Assembly (NCBI RefSeq): GCF_900167005.1
Contig: NZ_FUXW01000002.1
Coordinates: 372,001-436,000 of the forward strand
DNA from: Butyricicoccus pullicaecorum DSM 23266
Lineage (GTDB): Bacteria > Bacillota > Clostridia > Oscillospirales > Butyricicoccaceae
Direction of reading: 5' to 3'
DNA: 64,000 nucleotides
The first letter of the stretch is position 1. Each line of letters starts with the position of its first letter. This document shows, one piece after another, positions 25,000-32,409 of this stretch. Made by a program: the position numbers and the translations under genes. The notes beneath the pieces were generated by a model. That model saw only the letters and a program-made list of their open reading frames with translations, was not told the origin of the DNA and did not search any database.

Positions 25000-25566
25000 T
25001 TATCCGAGACGCAAGTACTTTGCCTGCGGAAAAACATTGACCTCAACATGCGAAGACAGGATGATCGTTTTATCTGCAGCATGTTTTAGGATGCATTGTG
25101 CTGTGCGGGCAATATTTGTCTCATCCAGTCCGGTGAAGGGTTCGTCGAGGACAAGGATGTCGGCAGGAACGGCAAGCGCGCGTGCGATGGCGACGCGACG
25201 CTGCATACCGCCGCTCAGGGTGCCGACAGGCTGCTCACAGTCCTCAGGTGCGATGAGTTCGCATAATAGACTGCGTATTTGTTCTGTATCCAGATCACAA
25301 ACAAAGCGAACATTCTCGATTGCATTTTGCATGGGCAATAGTCGATTCTCTTGAAAGACTGGTGCAAAGCGAACCGACTCACTTGTGATGATCTGGCCGG
25401 AAGACGGACGCTCTAGTCCCATCAGGAGGCGCAGCAATGTGGTTTTTCCCAGACCGGAGGCACCTTCAATGCGCCAGATCTCATGGTCATGGATTTCCCA
25501 ATCGATATGGTCCAAGACCATTTTTCGGCCAAAACGCTTGCTTACTTGTTCAAATCGGATTTCCAT
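25000..25566 (-). CDS. ABC transporter ATP-binding protein (NMT1/nitrate-sulfonate-type importer)
   Basis: The 188-residue ATPase of a Ssu/Tau/Thi-type importer. Walker A GASGLGKTT (about 34-42), Q-loop VFQENRLL, signature LSGGMQRR, Walker B ILVLDEPF and the H-loop SSHVEV are present, but the protein ends soon after, about 40-60 residues shorter than SsuB/TauB. The start overlaps the permease gene by 25 bases. Because all catalytic motifs are kept, it is probably functional despite its length. Confidence 0.88.
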   Translation of the reverse strand: MEIRFEQVSKRFGRKMVLDHIDWEIHDHEIWRIEGASGLGKTTLLRLLMGLERPSSGQIITSESVRFAPVFQENRLLPMQNAIENVRFVCDLDTEQIRSLLCELIAPEDCEQPVGTLSGGMQRRVAIARALAVPADILVLDEPFTGLDETNIARTAQCILKHAADKTIILSSHVEVNVFPQAKYLRLG

Positions 25567-26318
25567 GCGAGTCCTCCCTGCCAGCGTGTTTCTGCGCTGC
25601 GAAGTATTCGAACGACGATTTTTTCACACAACAGACTGATGCAGATGATTACAATTGTCCAAGCAAACAATTCGTCTGTGTTGAGATATAGTTTGGCTAG
25701 ATAGAGCTGATCTCCGATGGATAGATCGGGCAGGCCAATGATTTCACCGGCAATTCCTGCTTTCCATGCCATGCCCACACCCAGACGGCAGCTGGAGAGT
25801 AAATACGGCATGACTTGCGGCAGATACAGCGCTTTGATTTTCTTTCGACGCGGTACACGAAAGACCTGTGCCATTTCGAGTAGTGAACGATCAACCTGCT
25901 GTAATCCCTGCATGAGATTGATATAAACTGCGGGAAAAACAACAAAAAAAGCGACTAAAACGGAGATGTGTGCCGATGAAAGCCAGATGAGAGCGACAAC
26001 AATAAAGCATGCAACAGGAACGGTCTTCATGATTTGAATGGCAGGTTCCAGTAAGATGCCGATGGGACGGATGTAGTAGCCTGCAATTGCCAGCATTGCG
26101 CCAAAGAGAAACGCCAGAACAAAGCCGATTGTGATTTTACACAGCGAGTGCAGAATGGACATCCAAAATGTTGTCGTTTGGATCTGCCGCAGTAAGCAGC
26201 GCAGCGTATCGAGCGGACCGGCAAAGAGTACATCCGGTAAATAAGCGGCTAAAACAGACCAGACCGTCACCCAAAAAAGGATGACGGTCAGTCTTACCAA
26301 TACATGTTTATGCGCCAT
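25542..26318 (-). CDS. ABC transporter permease (BPD_transp_1, SsuC/TauC-like)
   Basis: A 258-residue inner-membrane subunit with about six hydrophobic segments. The EAA-type loop lies near LEMAQVFRVPRRKKIKALYLPQVMPYL, which contacts the ATPase; the end matches the SsuC/TauC family. The ATG at 26318 overlaps the end of the binding-protein gene by 11 bases; further upstream starts (26345) lie deeper in that gene and look unlikely. It forms the channel of the importer encoded by the flanking genes. Confidence 0.87.
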   Translation of the reverse strand: MAHKHVLVRLTVILFWVTVWSVLAAYLPDVLFAGPLDTLRCLLRQIQTTTFWMSILHSLCKITIGFVLAFLFGAMLAIAGYYIRPIGILLEPAIQIMKTVPVACFIVVALIWLSSAHISVLVAFFVVFPAVYINLMQGLQQVDRSLLEMAQVFRVPRRKKIKALYLPQVMPYLLSSCRLGVGMAWKAGIAGEIIGLPDLSIGDQLYLAKLYLNTDELFAWTIVIICISLLCEKIVVRILRSAETRWQGGLAWKSDLNK

Positions 26319-27333
26319 AGAATGCATCATCCGGCAGCTTTCCACCGATCATCTGCGGATCAAAGGTGTAAAGTGCATCGAGATATCCGGAAAGTGCAGT
26401 GCGCATTTCTTCGCCGGTCATGCAGACCAGATTGCAGCGCGGAATTGCCAGCTTGGCAATCGGAGCCTTGACAATATCAAGCGATTCAATCTTGGTTGCA
26501 GCGTCCTCGGGATGGCCGTTGACGTATGCGACCGACTCCGCGGCATCTGCTGCAAACTGAAGCATTGCAGCCGGATGTGCCTCTGCAAACTCCTTGCGCA
26601 CGATGGTGACGCCAGTCACAAGCTGGCTGCCGTTGTCGGATACACGATCCCACTCATCGCCCAGGCTGAGTGCAATATGTCTGTTGTCCAGCTGCTGAAT
26701 AGCAACCGTTGCAAACGGCTCGGGCAGTACCGCGAATGCAGTCGGATCGGTCTGCAGCGCAGAGACAACTTCGGTTGCTTCGGTCTTAAACTCTACGGTC
26801 ATGTCATCCCAGCTCATACCATTCTTTTCGACCAGATAGCGCAGAGAAGCCTCCGGTGTGGTACCCTTGCCGGTCATATAGATGGTCTTACCCTTAAGTG
26901 CAGTCAGGTCACTCATTTCCACGTCACCGGGAGTTACAACCTGCAGAACGCTCAGGGTATTGATGTTTGCAACTTCAATTGCGCCATTGGTTTTCTGGTA
27001 CAGCGTTGCAGCCAGATTTGCAGGAACCAGAGCGATATCAACCTCACCCTTTACAACCAGCGGGACGATCTCGTCTGCGGCTGCGTAGATGTTGAATTCG
27101 TAGTGTTCATTTTCAGACGTCATCAGTGCAGACAGACCCATAGAAGTCGGACCCTTCAGCGAAGCAACCTGAGTAACCAGACCGTCTTCGTATCCGGCCG
27201 TAACTTCGGTTTCGGTAGCTTCGGTTGTCGCAGGCGGCGTGGAAGCCTCCTCTTGCTGGGGCTGTGCGGATTGTCCGCATCCAGCCAGCGTCAGGGCCAA
27301 AAATGCAGCCAGTGCAAGCAAACGTTTCTTCAT
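26308..27333 (-). CDS. ABC transporter substrate-binding lipoprotein (NMT1/ThiY-like)
   Basis: A 341-residue lipoprotein: MKKRLLALAAFLALTLAGC carries a lipobox LAGC (Cys 19), then a Ser/Pro/Glu/Thr linker and a two-lobed NMT1-type domain (about 45-330, DIALVPANLAATLYQK, LKGKTIYMTGKG). Such proteins bind sulfonates, thiamine precursors, riboflavin or other small organic ions. The substrate cannot be told from the sequence. It is followed by the permease and ATPase and preceded by a TM1266-type gene, all on one transcript. Confidence 0.88.
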   Translation of the reverse strand: MKKRLLALAAFLALTLAGCGQSAQPQQEEASTPPATTEATETEVTAGYEDGLVTQVASLKGPTSMGLSALMTSENEHYEFNIYAAADEIVPLVVKGEVDIALVPANLAATLYQKTNGAIEVANINTLSVLQVVTPGDVEMSDLTALKGKTIYMTGKGTTPEASLRYLVEKNGMSWDDMTVEFKTEATEVVSALQTDPTAFAVLPEPFATVAIQQLDNRHIALSLGDEWDRVSDNGSQLVTGVTIVRKEFAEAHPAAMLQFAADAAESVAYVNGHPEDAATKIESLDIVKAPIAKLAIPRCNLVCMTGEEMRTALSGYLDALYTFDPQMIGGKLPDDAFYGA

Positions 27334-27372
27334 GTGTATATTACCCTCCTAAGAAATAAAAAATCAGCAAGT

Positions 27373-27615
27373 TTATTTCCCGTATTGTGCTTTGGCCTGT
27401 ACACCGGGCAGGCGGCCCAGCTTTCCGGCCAATGCACTGATGATATCGTTTGGAGCGTCCAAAACAACGCAGATGACGGATACTTCCCGATCACGATGCG
27501 GAATTCCCAAACGGCCAATGATATATTGACCATAGGTGTGCAGCAATGCATTGACCTGCTCGCTCTGCTCGATATCATGGATAAAGATGCCTAAAATTGC
27601 CATACGGTTTTCCAT
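27373..27615 (-). CDS. TM1266 family iron-only hydrogenase system regulator
   Basis: An 80-residue protein that fits the TM1266 family (putative regulator of [FeFe]-hydrogenase maturation): MENRMAILGIFIHDIEQSEQVN at the start, NALLHTYGQYIIGRLGIPHRDREVSVICVVLDAP in the body, LGRLPGVQAKAQYG at the end. It has an ACT/NikR-C-like fold in the known relative; its action is not established. GAGGAAC precedes the ATG. It leads the operon with the ABC importer genes 39 bases downstream. No hydrogenase maturase (hydE, F, G) is in the window. Confidence 0.83.
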   Translation of the reverse strand: MENRMAILGIFIHDIEQSEQVNALLHTYGQYIIGRLGIPHRDREVSVICVVLDAPNDIISALAGKLGRLPGVQAKAQYGK

Positions 27616-27643
27616 CGAAGTTCCTCACTTTTTGCATAATAAA

Positions 27644-27673
27644 AGCGCCCTGTGACATAGATGACAGGGCGCT
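27644..27673 (-). terminator. Terminator after rubrerythrin gene
   Basis: AGCGCCCTGT (27644-27653) pairs perfectly with ACAGGGCGCT (27664-27673); the minus-strand continuation is TTTTATTA. It sits between rbr and the TM1266 gene, only 28 bases upstream of the latter, so the importer operon may depend on leak-through or on a promoter I cannot see. Confidence 0.8.
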
Positions 27674-27779
27674 GTGATTTCTACCAGAATTTTACTTCAT
27701 CTCAGGAACCTACGCTGCTTCGATGTCGAAAAAAGATATTTTCCTTGTCCGCAGAAAAACTTTGGACGCGGAGTATTTT

Positions 27780-28319
27780 TTAATAGTTTTCAGCCTTGAT
27801 CTGGAAATAAGCCTTGGGATGAGCGCAAACCGGGCATACTTCCGGAGCCTGCTTGCCAACAACGATATGGCCGCAGTTCGAGCACTGCCAGATCATGTCG
27901 CCATCACGAGAGAAGACCAGACCGCTCTCAATGTTAGCGAGCAGCTTGCGGTAGCGTGCTTCGTGTTCCTTCTCGATCTCACCAACCTGCTCAAACAGGA
28001 ATGCGATATCGTCGAAGCCTTCTTCACGAGCTTCCTTTGCAAAGGTTGCGTACATGTCGGTCCATTCGTAGTTCTCGCCGTCAGCTGCATCCTTGAGGTT
28101 TTCAACCGTAGAAGGAATGCCATCGTGCAGAAGCTTGAACCAGATCTTTGCATGCTCCTTTTCATTGTTTGCAGTTTCCAGGAACAGCTGTGCGATCTGC
28201 TCGTAGCCATCCTTCTTCGCCTTGGAAGCGTAGTAGGTGTACTTGTTGCGTGCTTGGGATTCACCCGCGAATGCCGCCATCAGGTTTGCTTCCGTCTTTG
28301 TTCCCTTTAAGTTTGCCAT
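27780..28319 (-). CDS. rbr: Rubrerythrin
   Basis: A 179-residue non-haem iron peroxidase of anaerobes. The N-terminal four-helix ferritin-like domain carries the two ExxH iron sites (NEKEH about 52-56 and [10 protein letters not shown] about 113-122) and E residues of [14 protein letters not shown]. The C-terminal rubredoxin domain has CSNC and CPVC (about 145-163). It reduces hydrogen peroxide using electrons from rubredoxin/ferredoxin, a typical oxidative-stress defence in Clostridia. A strong promoter lies upstream and a terminator downstream, so it is expressed alone. Confidence 0.97.
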   Translation of the reverse strand: MANLKGTKTEANLMAAFAGESQARNKYTYYASKAKKDGYEQIAQLFLETANNEKEHAKIWFKLLHDGIPSTVENLKDAADGENYEWTDMYATFAKEAREEGFDDIAFLFEQVGEIEKEHEARYRKLLANIESGLVFSRDGDMIWQCSNCGHIVVGKQAPEVCPVCAHPKAYFQIKAENY

Positions 28320-28363
28320 AATAAGTCTCCTTTCTCATTCGAACAAGAATTATTATTGTTTAT

Positions 28364-28392
28364 AGTATACCCATTTATACAATTTTTGTCAA
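28364..28392 (-). promoter_or_regulatory. Strong sigma-A promoter for rbr
   Basis: On the minus strand TTGACA (28392-28387) and TATACT (28369-28364) with a 17-base spacer; near-consensus. A PerR-like box was not evident. Confidence 0.85.
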
Positions 28393-28482
28393 TGCGGAAA
28401 TTTAATTTTTCCGAGACATGATGTATATGGTATAGCAATTTCACACATACTTTTTATAAAGTTTTCAAGGAGGTAATCCAAT

Positions 28483-28641
28483 ATGGAGAACAAAGCAATT
28501 CGTTGTACTGTGAAACAGTGTGCAAATCATGCAAATGGTGCAGACTACTGCGCGCTTGATCATATCACGATCGGTACGCATGAAGCCAATCCCTGCACGC
28601 AGCAGTGCATTGACTGCATGAGTTTTTGCACCAACCGCTGA
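28483..28641 (+). CDS. DUF1540 domain peptide
   Basis: A 52-residue cytoplasmic peptide. It carries the DUF1540 pattern of spaced cysteines: IRCTVKQCANHANGADYCALDHITIG then CTQQCIDCMSFC; 7 cysteines in total. The family is common in Clostridia and small spore-formers, unknown function, plausibly metal-binding. AAGGAGGT precedes the ATG by 8 bases. It is divergent from rbr (both reading away from the same 160-base gap). Confidence 0.82.
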   Translation: MENKAIRCTVKQCANHANGADYCALDHITIGTHEANPCTQQCIDCMSFCTNR

Positions 28642-28762
28642 TACAGAGAAAGGTGTCAAATCTAATATAATTATGTAGATGTAGGTGAATTCATAACCAT
28701 ATTTTGAGGTTGTGAATTGATCTATCCTGATCGTTTTTGCGATTCAAAAGCGAAAACATCAG

Positions 28763-28806
28763 AAAAAAGGCCATCACACAGCAGAAAACTGTATGGTGGC
28801 CTTTTG
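28763..28806 (-). terminator. Terminator after modC
   Basis: Minus strand AAAAGGCCACCATACAG and CTGTGTGATGGCCTTTT form a stem with few mismatches, followed by T residues; an A-run on the other side gives weak function for the plus strand too. Confidence 0.8.
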
Positions 28807-28820
28807 CAATACATCGCATT

Positions 28821-29849
28821 TTATTCAGTGAGCAAATGAATTTGATCCAGTGGCAGATATAGCCGGATGGATTGATCTCTTTGCAGTGAAGTGTTACAGG
28901 TACGCCAGTGTAAGACGCCACTTCCCTGTTGTGGGGTTATTAAAACGATGGCATCTGTAGGCCCGTGCATAATGCGTGTGATACAACCGTTCACCGTCAG
29001 GTAGTCTGATGGCGGCTCTTCCAAAGTAAAAGCATGTGCAGAGACAGAGACCGCGCGAACGTTTGGCACTGTATTCTGCGGTGTGAACGAGACATTCCAG
29101 GCTGGGATATAAATTGTGCCATCGCTCTGCTGTTGTGCATCCAGCACGTTTTCCATACCAACCAGATGTGCCTCTGCTTGCGTTTTGGGATGACAAAACA
29201 GCTCGCGTTTTTCGCGCAGCCCATGTGTCTTTCCATCCTGCACAACTGCAATCTTTTGACACAACCGATAGGCCTCTTCCCTGTTATGTGATACCAGAAT
29301 GGTGGTACCTGGGAAAGACTCGATGACCTCAGACATTTGCTGCTCGACTTGCCAGCGCAGAAAGGCATCCAGAGCGGAAAAGGGCTCATCTAACATCAAA
29401 ATGCGTGGTTGACTGGCCAGAATGCGAGCGAGTGCAACCCGCTGCTGTTGTCCGCCGGATAGTTCACTTGGCAGACGTTTGTCCAATTTTTCCAGCCCGA
29501 ACTGCTGAATCAGCGCATCCACACAGGTGTATTTTCGACTTCTGCGTGCACCGCACATAATATTTTGTCGTACGGTCATGGTGGGAAACAGCGCATAATT
29601 TTGGAAAAGCAATCCGGTACCGCGTTCTTGTGGCGGAAGATTGATTTTTTTCTCACTGTCAAATACACATTGCCCGTCGATTACGATTTTTCCACGATCA
29701 GGTTTTTCCACACCTGCGATACAGCGTAGCGTCATGGATTTGCCGCTGCCAGAAGCGCCCAGCAAGGCAATCGGGATGTTATCGGCTTCGAGCTGCATAT
29801 TTAACCGAAAGCCGTCTAAGTTTTTTTCGATATCGACAAAGATTGACAT
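28821..29849 (-). CDS. modC: Molybdate ABC transporter ATP-binding protein
   Basis: A 342-residue ATPase: Walker A GASGSGKSMT (about 31-40), Q-loop LLFQNYALFP, signature LSGGQQQRVALAR, Walker B ILMLDEPFSALD, H-loop LVSHNREEAYRLC, then a C-terminal TOBE/MOP-like domain (about 250-342) that binds molybdate or gives control. The ATG at 29849 overlaps the modB stop (TAATG). With ModA and ModB it imports molybdate or tungstate. Confidence 0.93.
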   Translation of the reverse strand: MSIFVDIEKNLDGFRLNMQLEADNIPIALLGASGSGKSMTLRCIAGVEKPDRGKIVIDGQCVFDSEKKINLPPQERGTGLLFQNYALFPTMTVRQNIMCGARRSRKYTCVDALIQQFGLEKLDKRLPSELSGGQQQRVALARILASQPRILMLDEPFSALDAFLRWQVEQQMSEVIESFPGTTILVSHNREEAYRLCQKIAVVQDGKTHGLREKRELFCHPKTQAEAHLVGMENVLDAQQQSDGTIYIPAWNVSFTPQNTVPNVRAVSVSAHAFTLEEPPSDYLTVNGCITRIMHGPTDAIVLITPQQGSGVLHWRTCNTSLQRDQSIRLYLPLDQIHLLTE

Positions 29850-30511
29850 TATGGCTTCCTCCGTTTGCGTTCCATGAGATTCACGGCCATAAGTACGCAA
29901 AATGAGATGGCCAGATTGACAAATACCCAGCGATATGCGAGATCGGTATTTCCCTCGCGCCATAGCTGATATACGGTCGTGGAAATGGTCGCCGTACGAC
30001 CGGGCGTGTATCCGGAGACCATGCTGGTTGCGCCATACTCACCCAGTCCGCGTGCAAATGCTAAAATCATGCCAGCAAATACCCCTTGTTTGCATCCCGG
30101 CAGTAAAATTCGCCAGAAGATATATCGGCCGGATAATCCAAGGGTGCGCGCGGCATCCAGAATATTGGGGTCAAAGCTTTCAAACGCACCGCGCGTCGTT
30201 CGATACATAAGCGGAAACGTGACGATGATGACTGCGAAAATAGCAGCTTGCCAGGTCATAATGATTCGAAGATCAAACCATTCCAAAAGTGGCGAACCAA
30301 TGACACCCTTCGGACCAAGCAGCCGGAGCAAGAAAAAACCGACGACAGTAGGCGGTAAAACCATTGGAATGGTCAGAATGACATCACAGATTCCCTTTAC
30401 ACTGCGCGGCAGATGACAAACCAGATACGCGGCAAAAATGCCAAGAAAAAATGTGATGACAGTTGCTGCTGCGGCGATGCGCAGCGAGTTCCATAATGGA
30501 AACCAATCCAA
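29849..30511 (-). CDS. modB: Molybdate ABC transporter permease
   Basis: A 220-residue membrane subunit with about five or six hydrophobic segments. The conserved start LPRSVKGICDVILTIPMVLPPTVVGFFLL and the EAA loop (LDAARTLGLSGRYIFWRILLPGC) are typical of ModB; RGLGEYGATSMVSG follows. The gene is 31 bases after modA and overlaps modC by one base. Confidence 0.95.
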   Translation of the reverse strand: MDWFPLWNSLRIAAAATVITFFLGIFAAYLVCHLPRSVKGICDVILTIPMVLPPTVVGFFLLRLLGPKGVIGSPLLEWFDLRIIMTWQAAIFAVIIVTFPLMYRTTRGAFESFDPNILDAARTLGLSGRYIFWRILLPGCKQGVFAGMILAFARGLGEYGATSMVSGYTPGRTATISTTVYQLWREGNTDLAYRWVFVNLAISFCVLMAVNLMERKRRKP

Positions 30512-30542
30512 GGAACACTCCCCCTATTTTATGATGACGGTG

Positions 30543-31343
30543 TTAAGCCTCGTCCGGACGCGAGAAACCGACCGATGCAAATACATCCATTGCCTTATCG
30601 GTCTTGAGGTAATCCAGAAATTCCTGTGCCTCTTCTGCCTGTGCGGCATTAGTCAGAACGGCGGCAGGATAGATAGCCGGAGAATAAGACTCCGCCGGTG
30701 CAGTTGCAACGACCTCAATTTCCGGTTCGCTGGCAGCATCGGTGCGATAGACAATACCGCAGTCAACAGCCGCTGCTGCAACCTGCGAGGTAACTTCCTT
30801 TACATTGGAACCGAACGTGATCTTGCCGTCTGCATTCAGGCCGTCCCACAGTCCCATATACTTTAAGATTTCTTCGGAATACTGTCCAACCGGAACATCA
30901 GAGTTGCCCAGTGCGATGGAAGATACATTTGCCAGATCTTCAAACGAAGCGGGTGCGTTTTCTGCACCCTTGGGCGCAACCAGAACAACGGTATTTTCAA
31001 GCAGATCTACACGAGAGTCACTCTTGACCAGATCACCCAGACCATCCATCTGCTTTTGACCAGCGGAGATGAACAGATCACAGACGGCGCCCTCTTCGAT
31101 TTGAGTCTGCAACGTACCGGAGGAATCAAAATTATATACCAGCTCTACTTCTGGATGTTCGGACTCATAGACTTCCTTAATTTGATTCAGCGATTCTGTG
31201 AGAGATGCGGCTGCGAATACGGTTACTTCGGTGGGATCGGTCGATGCTGCAGCATTCGAAGCATCATCTGTCTGCGTATTGCTATTGCCGCAAGCGGTTA
31301 AAGTCATCGCTGCAAGACACAGTACTGCCAATCTTTTTTTCAT
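30543..31343 (-). CDS. modA: Molybdate ABC transporter substrate-binding lipoprotein
   Basis: A 266-residue lipoprotein: MKKRLAVLCLAAMTLTAC (lipobox LTAC, Cys 18), then a type II binding domain with VFAAASLTESL, FDSSGTLQTQIEEGA, and SDVPVGQYSEEIL, the usual molybdate/tungstate contact regions. The ATG at 31343 is chosen over 31412 because the signal peptide starts there and GGGGC lies upstream. It is the first gene of modABC, 20 bases after a ModE-like box. Molybdate or tungstate is captured outside and passed to ModB. Confidence 0.93.
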   Translation of the reverse strand: MKKRLAVLCLAAMTLTACGNSNTQTDDASNAAASTDPTEVTVFAAASLTESLNQIKEVYESEHPEVELVYNFDSSGTLQTQIEEGAVCDLFISAGQKQMDGLGDLVKSDSRVDLLENTVVLVAPKGAENAPASFEDLANVSSIALGNSDVPVGQYSEEILKYMGLWDGLNADGKITFGSNVKEVTSQVAAAAVDCGIVYRTDAASEPEIEVVATAPAESYSPAIYPAAVLTNAAQAEEAQEFLDYLKTDKAMDVFASVGFSRPDEA

Positions 31344-31362
31344 GGAAAATCGCGCCCCTTCA

Positions 31363-31390
31363 TTCGTTATATTTTTAAAAGTATAGCGAT
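31363..31390 (-). promoter_or_regulatory. ModE-like operator of modABC
   Basis: A 28-base imperfect inverted repeat, TTCGTTATATT-N6-AGTATAGCGAT (plus-strand reading), 8 of 11 arm bases symmetric. It agrees with the E. coli ModE operator pattern (CGnTATA...TATAnCG) at nearly all its core positions. It abuts the promoter's -10 box, overlapping the probable transcription start, the position expected of a repressor site. No ModE gene is in the window. Confidence 0.6.
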
Positions 31391-31419
31391 AGTATAACAA
31401 ACAAAAATGCAAACTGCAA
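31391..31419 (-). promoter_or_regulatory. Promoter for modABC
   Basis: On the minus strand TTGCAG (31419-31414) and TATACT (31396-31391), 17-base spacer. Confidence 0.75.
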
Positions 31420-31433
31420 GCGTGATGAAATCA

Positions 31434-31468
31434 GAAAAATCGACTGATTGATTGTTCAATCAGTCGAT
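31434..31468 (-). terminator. Terminator overlapping the lipid kinase stop
   Basis: Minus strand ATCGACTGATTGA and TCAATCAGTCGAT pair perfectly with a 4-base loop; the stop codon lies in the 5' arm and TTTTT follows. Confidence 0.88.
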
Positions 31469-32370
31469 CTTACGGTTTTGGGAGCAGTTAAAATGCTTAA
31501 AGCACGGTAATTGTTGGAAATTTCCACTTTTTTGGTCGTTCCACCAAATTCTCCGTCCAGTGTCCAGGAAATCTCTTCGTCAGAGAAGATCTGGAGTTTG
31601 GATGCCTTACAGCGCAAGAGGAATTTGGAATCCCCTTTTGATTGCATCAGTTCATTAAAGATAGTCTGCCAATCCAGCGGATTTTTGGGCTGACGAATCA
31701 ATACAACCTCAAATAGTCCGTCATCCATGCGGACATCGTGTGGCGTGAGTTCTTTAAATCCACCGATGGATGTGGCGTTGGAGACCATACCATAGATGAG
31801 TTCATCTTCCAGACTCTGTCCACATGAGGTCTCGATTCGAATATGGTAGGGTTTTAAATGCGGCAGGGACTTGATGCCTTCCAAAATATATGCGGTTCGT
31901 CCAAGCAGATTTTTTTGTGCTTGCGGTGTGGTATAGGATACGTTGGTAAAGGCTCCGAACGCTGCAATATAGCAAAAGTTGCGGTCAGCAAAGCGGCCAA
32001 TATCGACTTGCTGTATCACGCCGGTAGCAGCAATTTGTGCGGCTTCCAACGGATGTTTGGGAATACCCAAGCTGGAAGCAAAGTCATTTACCGTGCCCGC
32101 TGGGATATAGCCCAGCGGGATACGGTCGGTGTGCTGCAGAAGACCGGTCACAACTTCGTTGAGTGTTCCATCTCCACCGGCACACACAATGCGGTCAAAT
32201 TGTGCAGCGCGCTCTATGACAATATTGGTAGCGTCCAGAGGCTTTTGGGTCGTGTATACCGTAACGTCGAACCCGGCTTTTACGAAGATATCGATACAGC
32301 CCAGTGCGGAATTTTGGATGGCACCTTTTCCGGCGTGCGGATTTATGATAAAAAGTAATTTTTGATTCAT
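31456..32370 (-). CDS. Diacylglycerol kinase family lipid kinase (YegS/DgkB-like)
   Basis: A 304-residue lipid kinase. The signature is NPHAGKG near residue 9, CAGGDGTLNEVV (about 62-72), LGYIPAGTVNDFASSLGIP, and MDDGLFEVVLI near the end. The family phosphorylates diacylglycerol or related lipids at the membrane inner face; bacterial DgkB recycles DAG from lipoteichoic acid synthesis. Here the substrate is not certain. ATG at 32370 is chosen; a TTG at 32379 directly after AGGAA is possible. It begins 39 bases after the htpG stop, so it may share that transcript. Confidence 0.87.
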   Translation of the reverse strand: MNQKLLFIINPHAGKGAIQNSALGCIDIFVKAGFDVTVYTTQKPLDATNIVIERAAQFDRIVCAGGDGTLNEVVTGLLQHTDRIPLGYIPAGTVNDFASSLGIPKHPLEAAQIAATGVIQQVDIGRFADRNFCYIAAFGAFTNVSYTTPQAQKNLLGRTAYILEGIKSLPHLKPYHIRIETSCGQSLEDELIYGMVSNATSIGGFKELTPHDVRMDDGLFEVVLIRQPKNPLDWQTIFNELMQSKGDSKFLLRCKASKLQIFSDEEISWTLDGEFGGTTKKVEISNNYRALSILTAPKTVRSTD

Positions 32371-32409
32371 CTCATCCAATTCCTGTCCCTAACCTCTCGT
32401 GAATTGTGA

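Noticed and set aside
26281-27594. A 437-codon plus-strand frame
   Set aside because: Antisense to the substrate-binding lipoprotein and TM1266 genes; composition rich in His/Cys/Arg is typical of a shadow frame.
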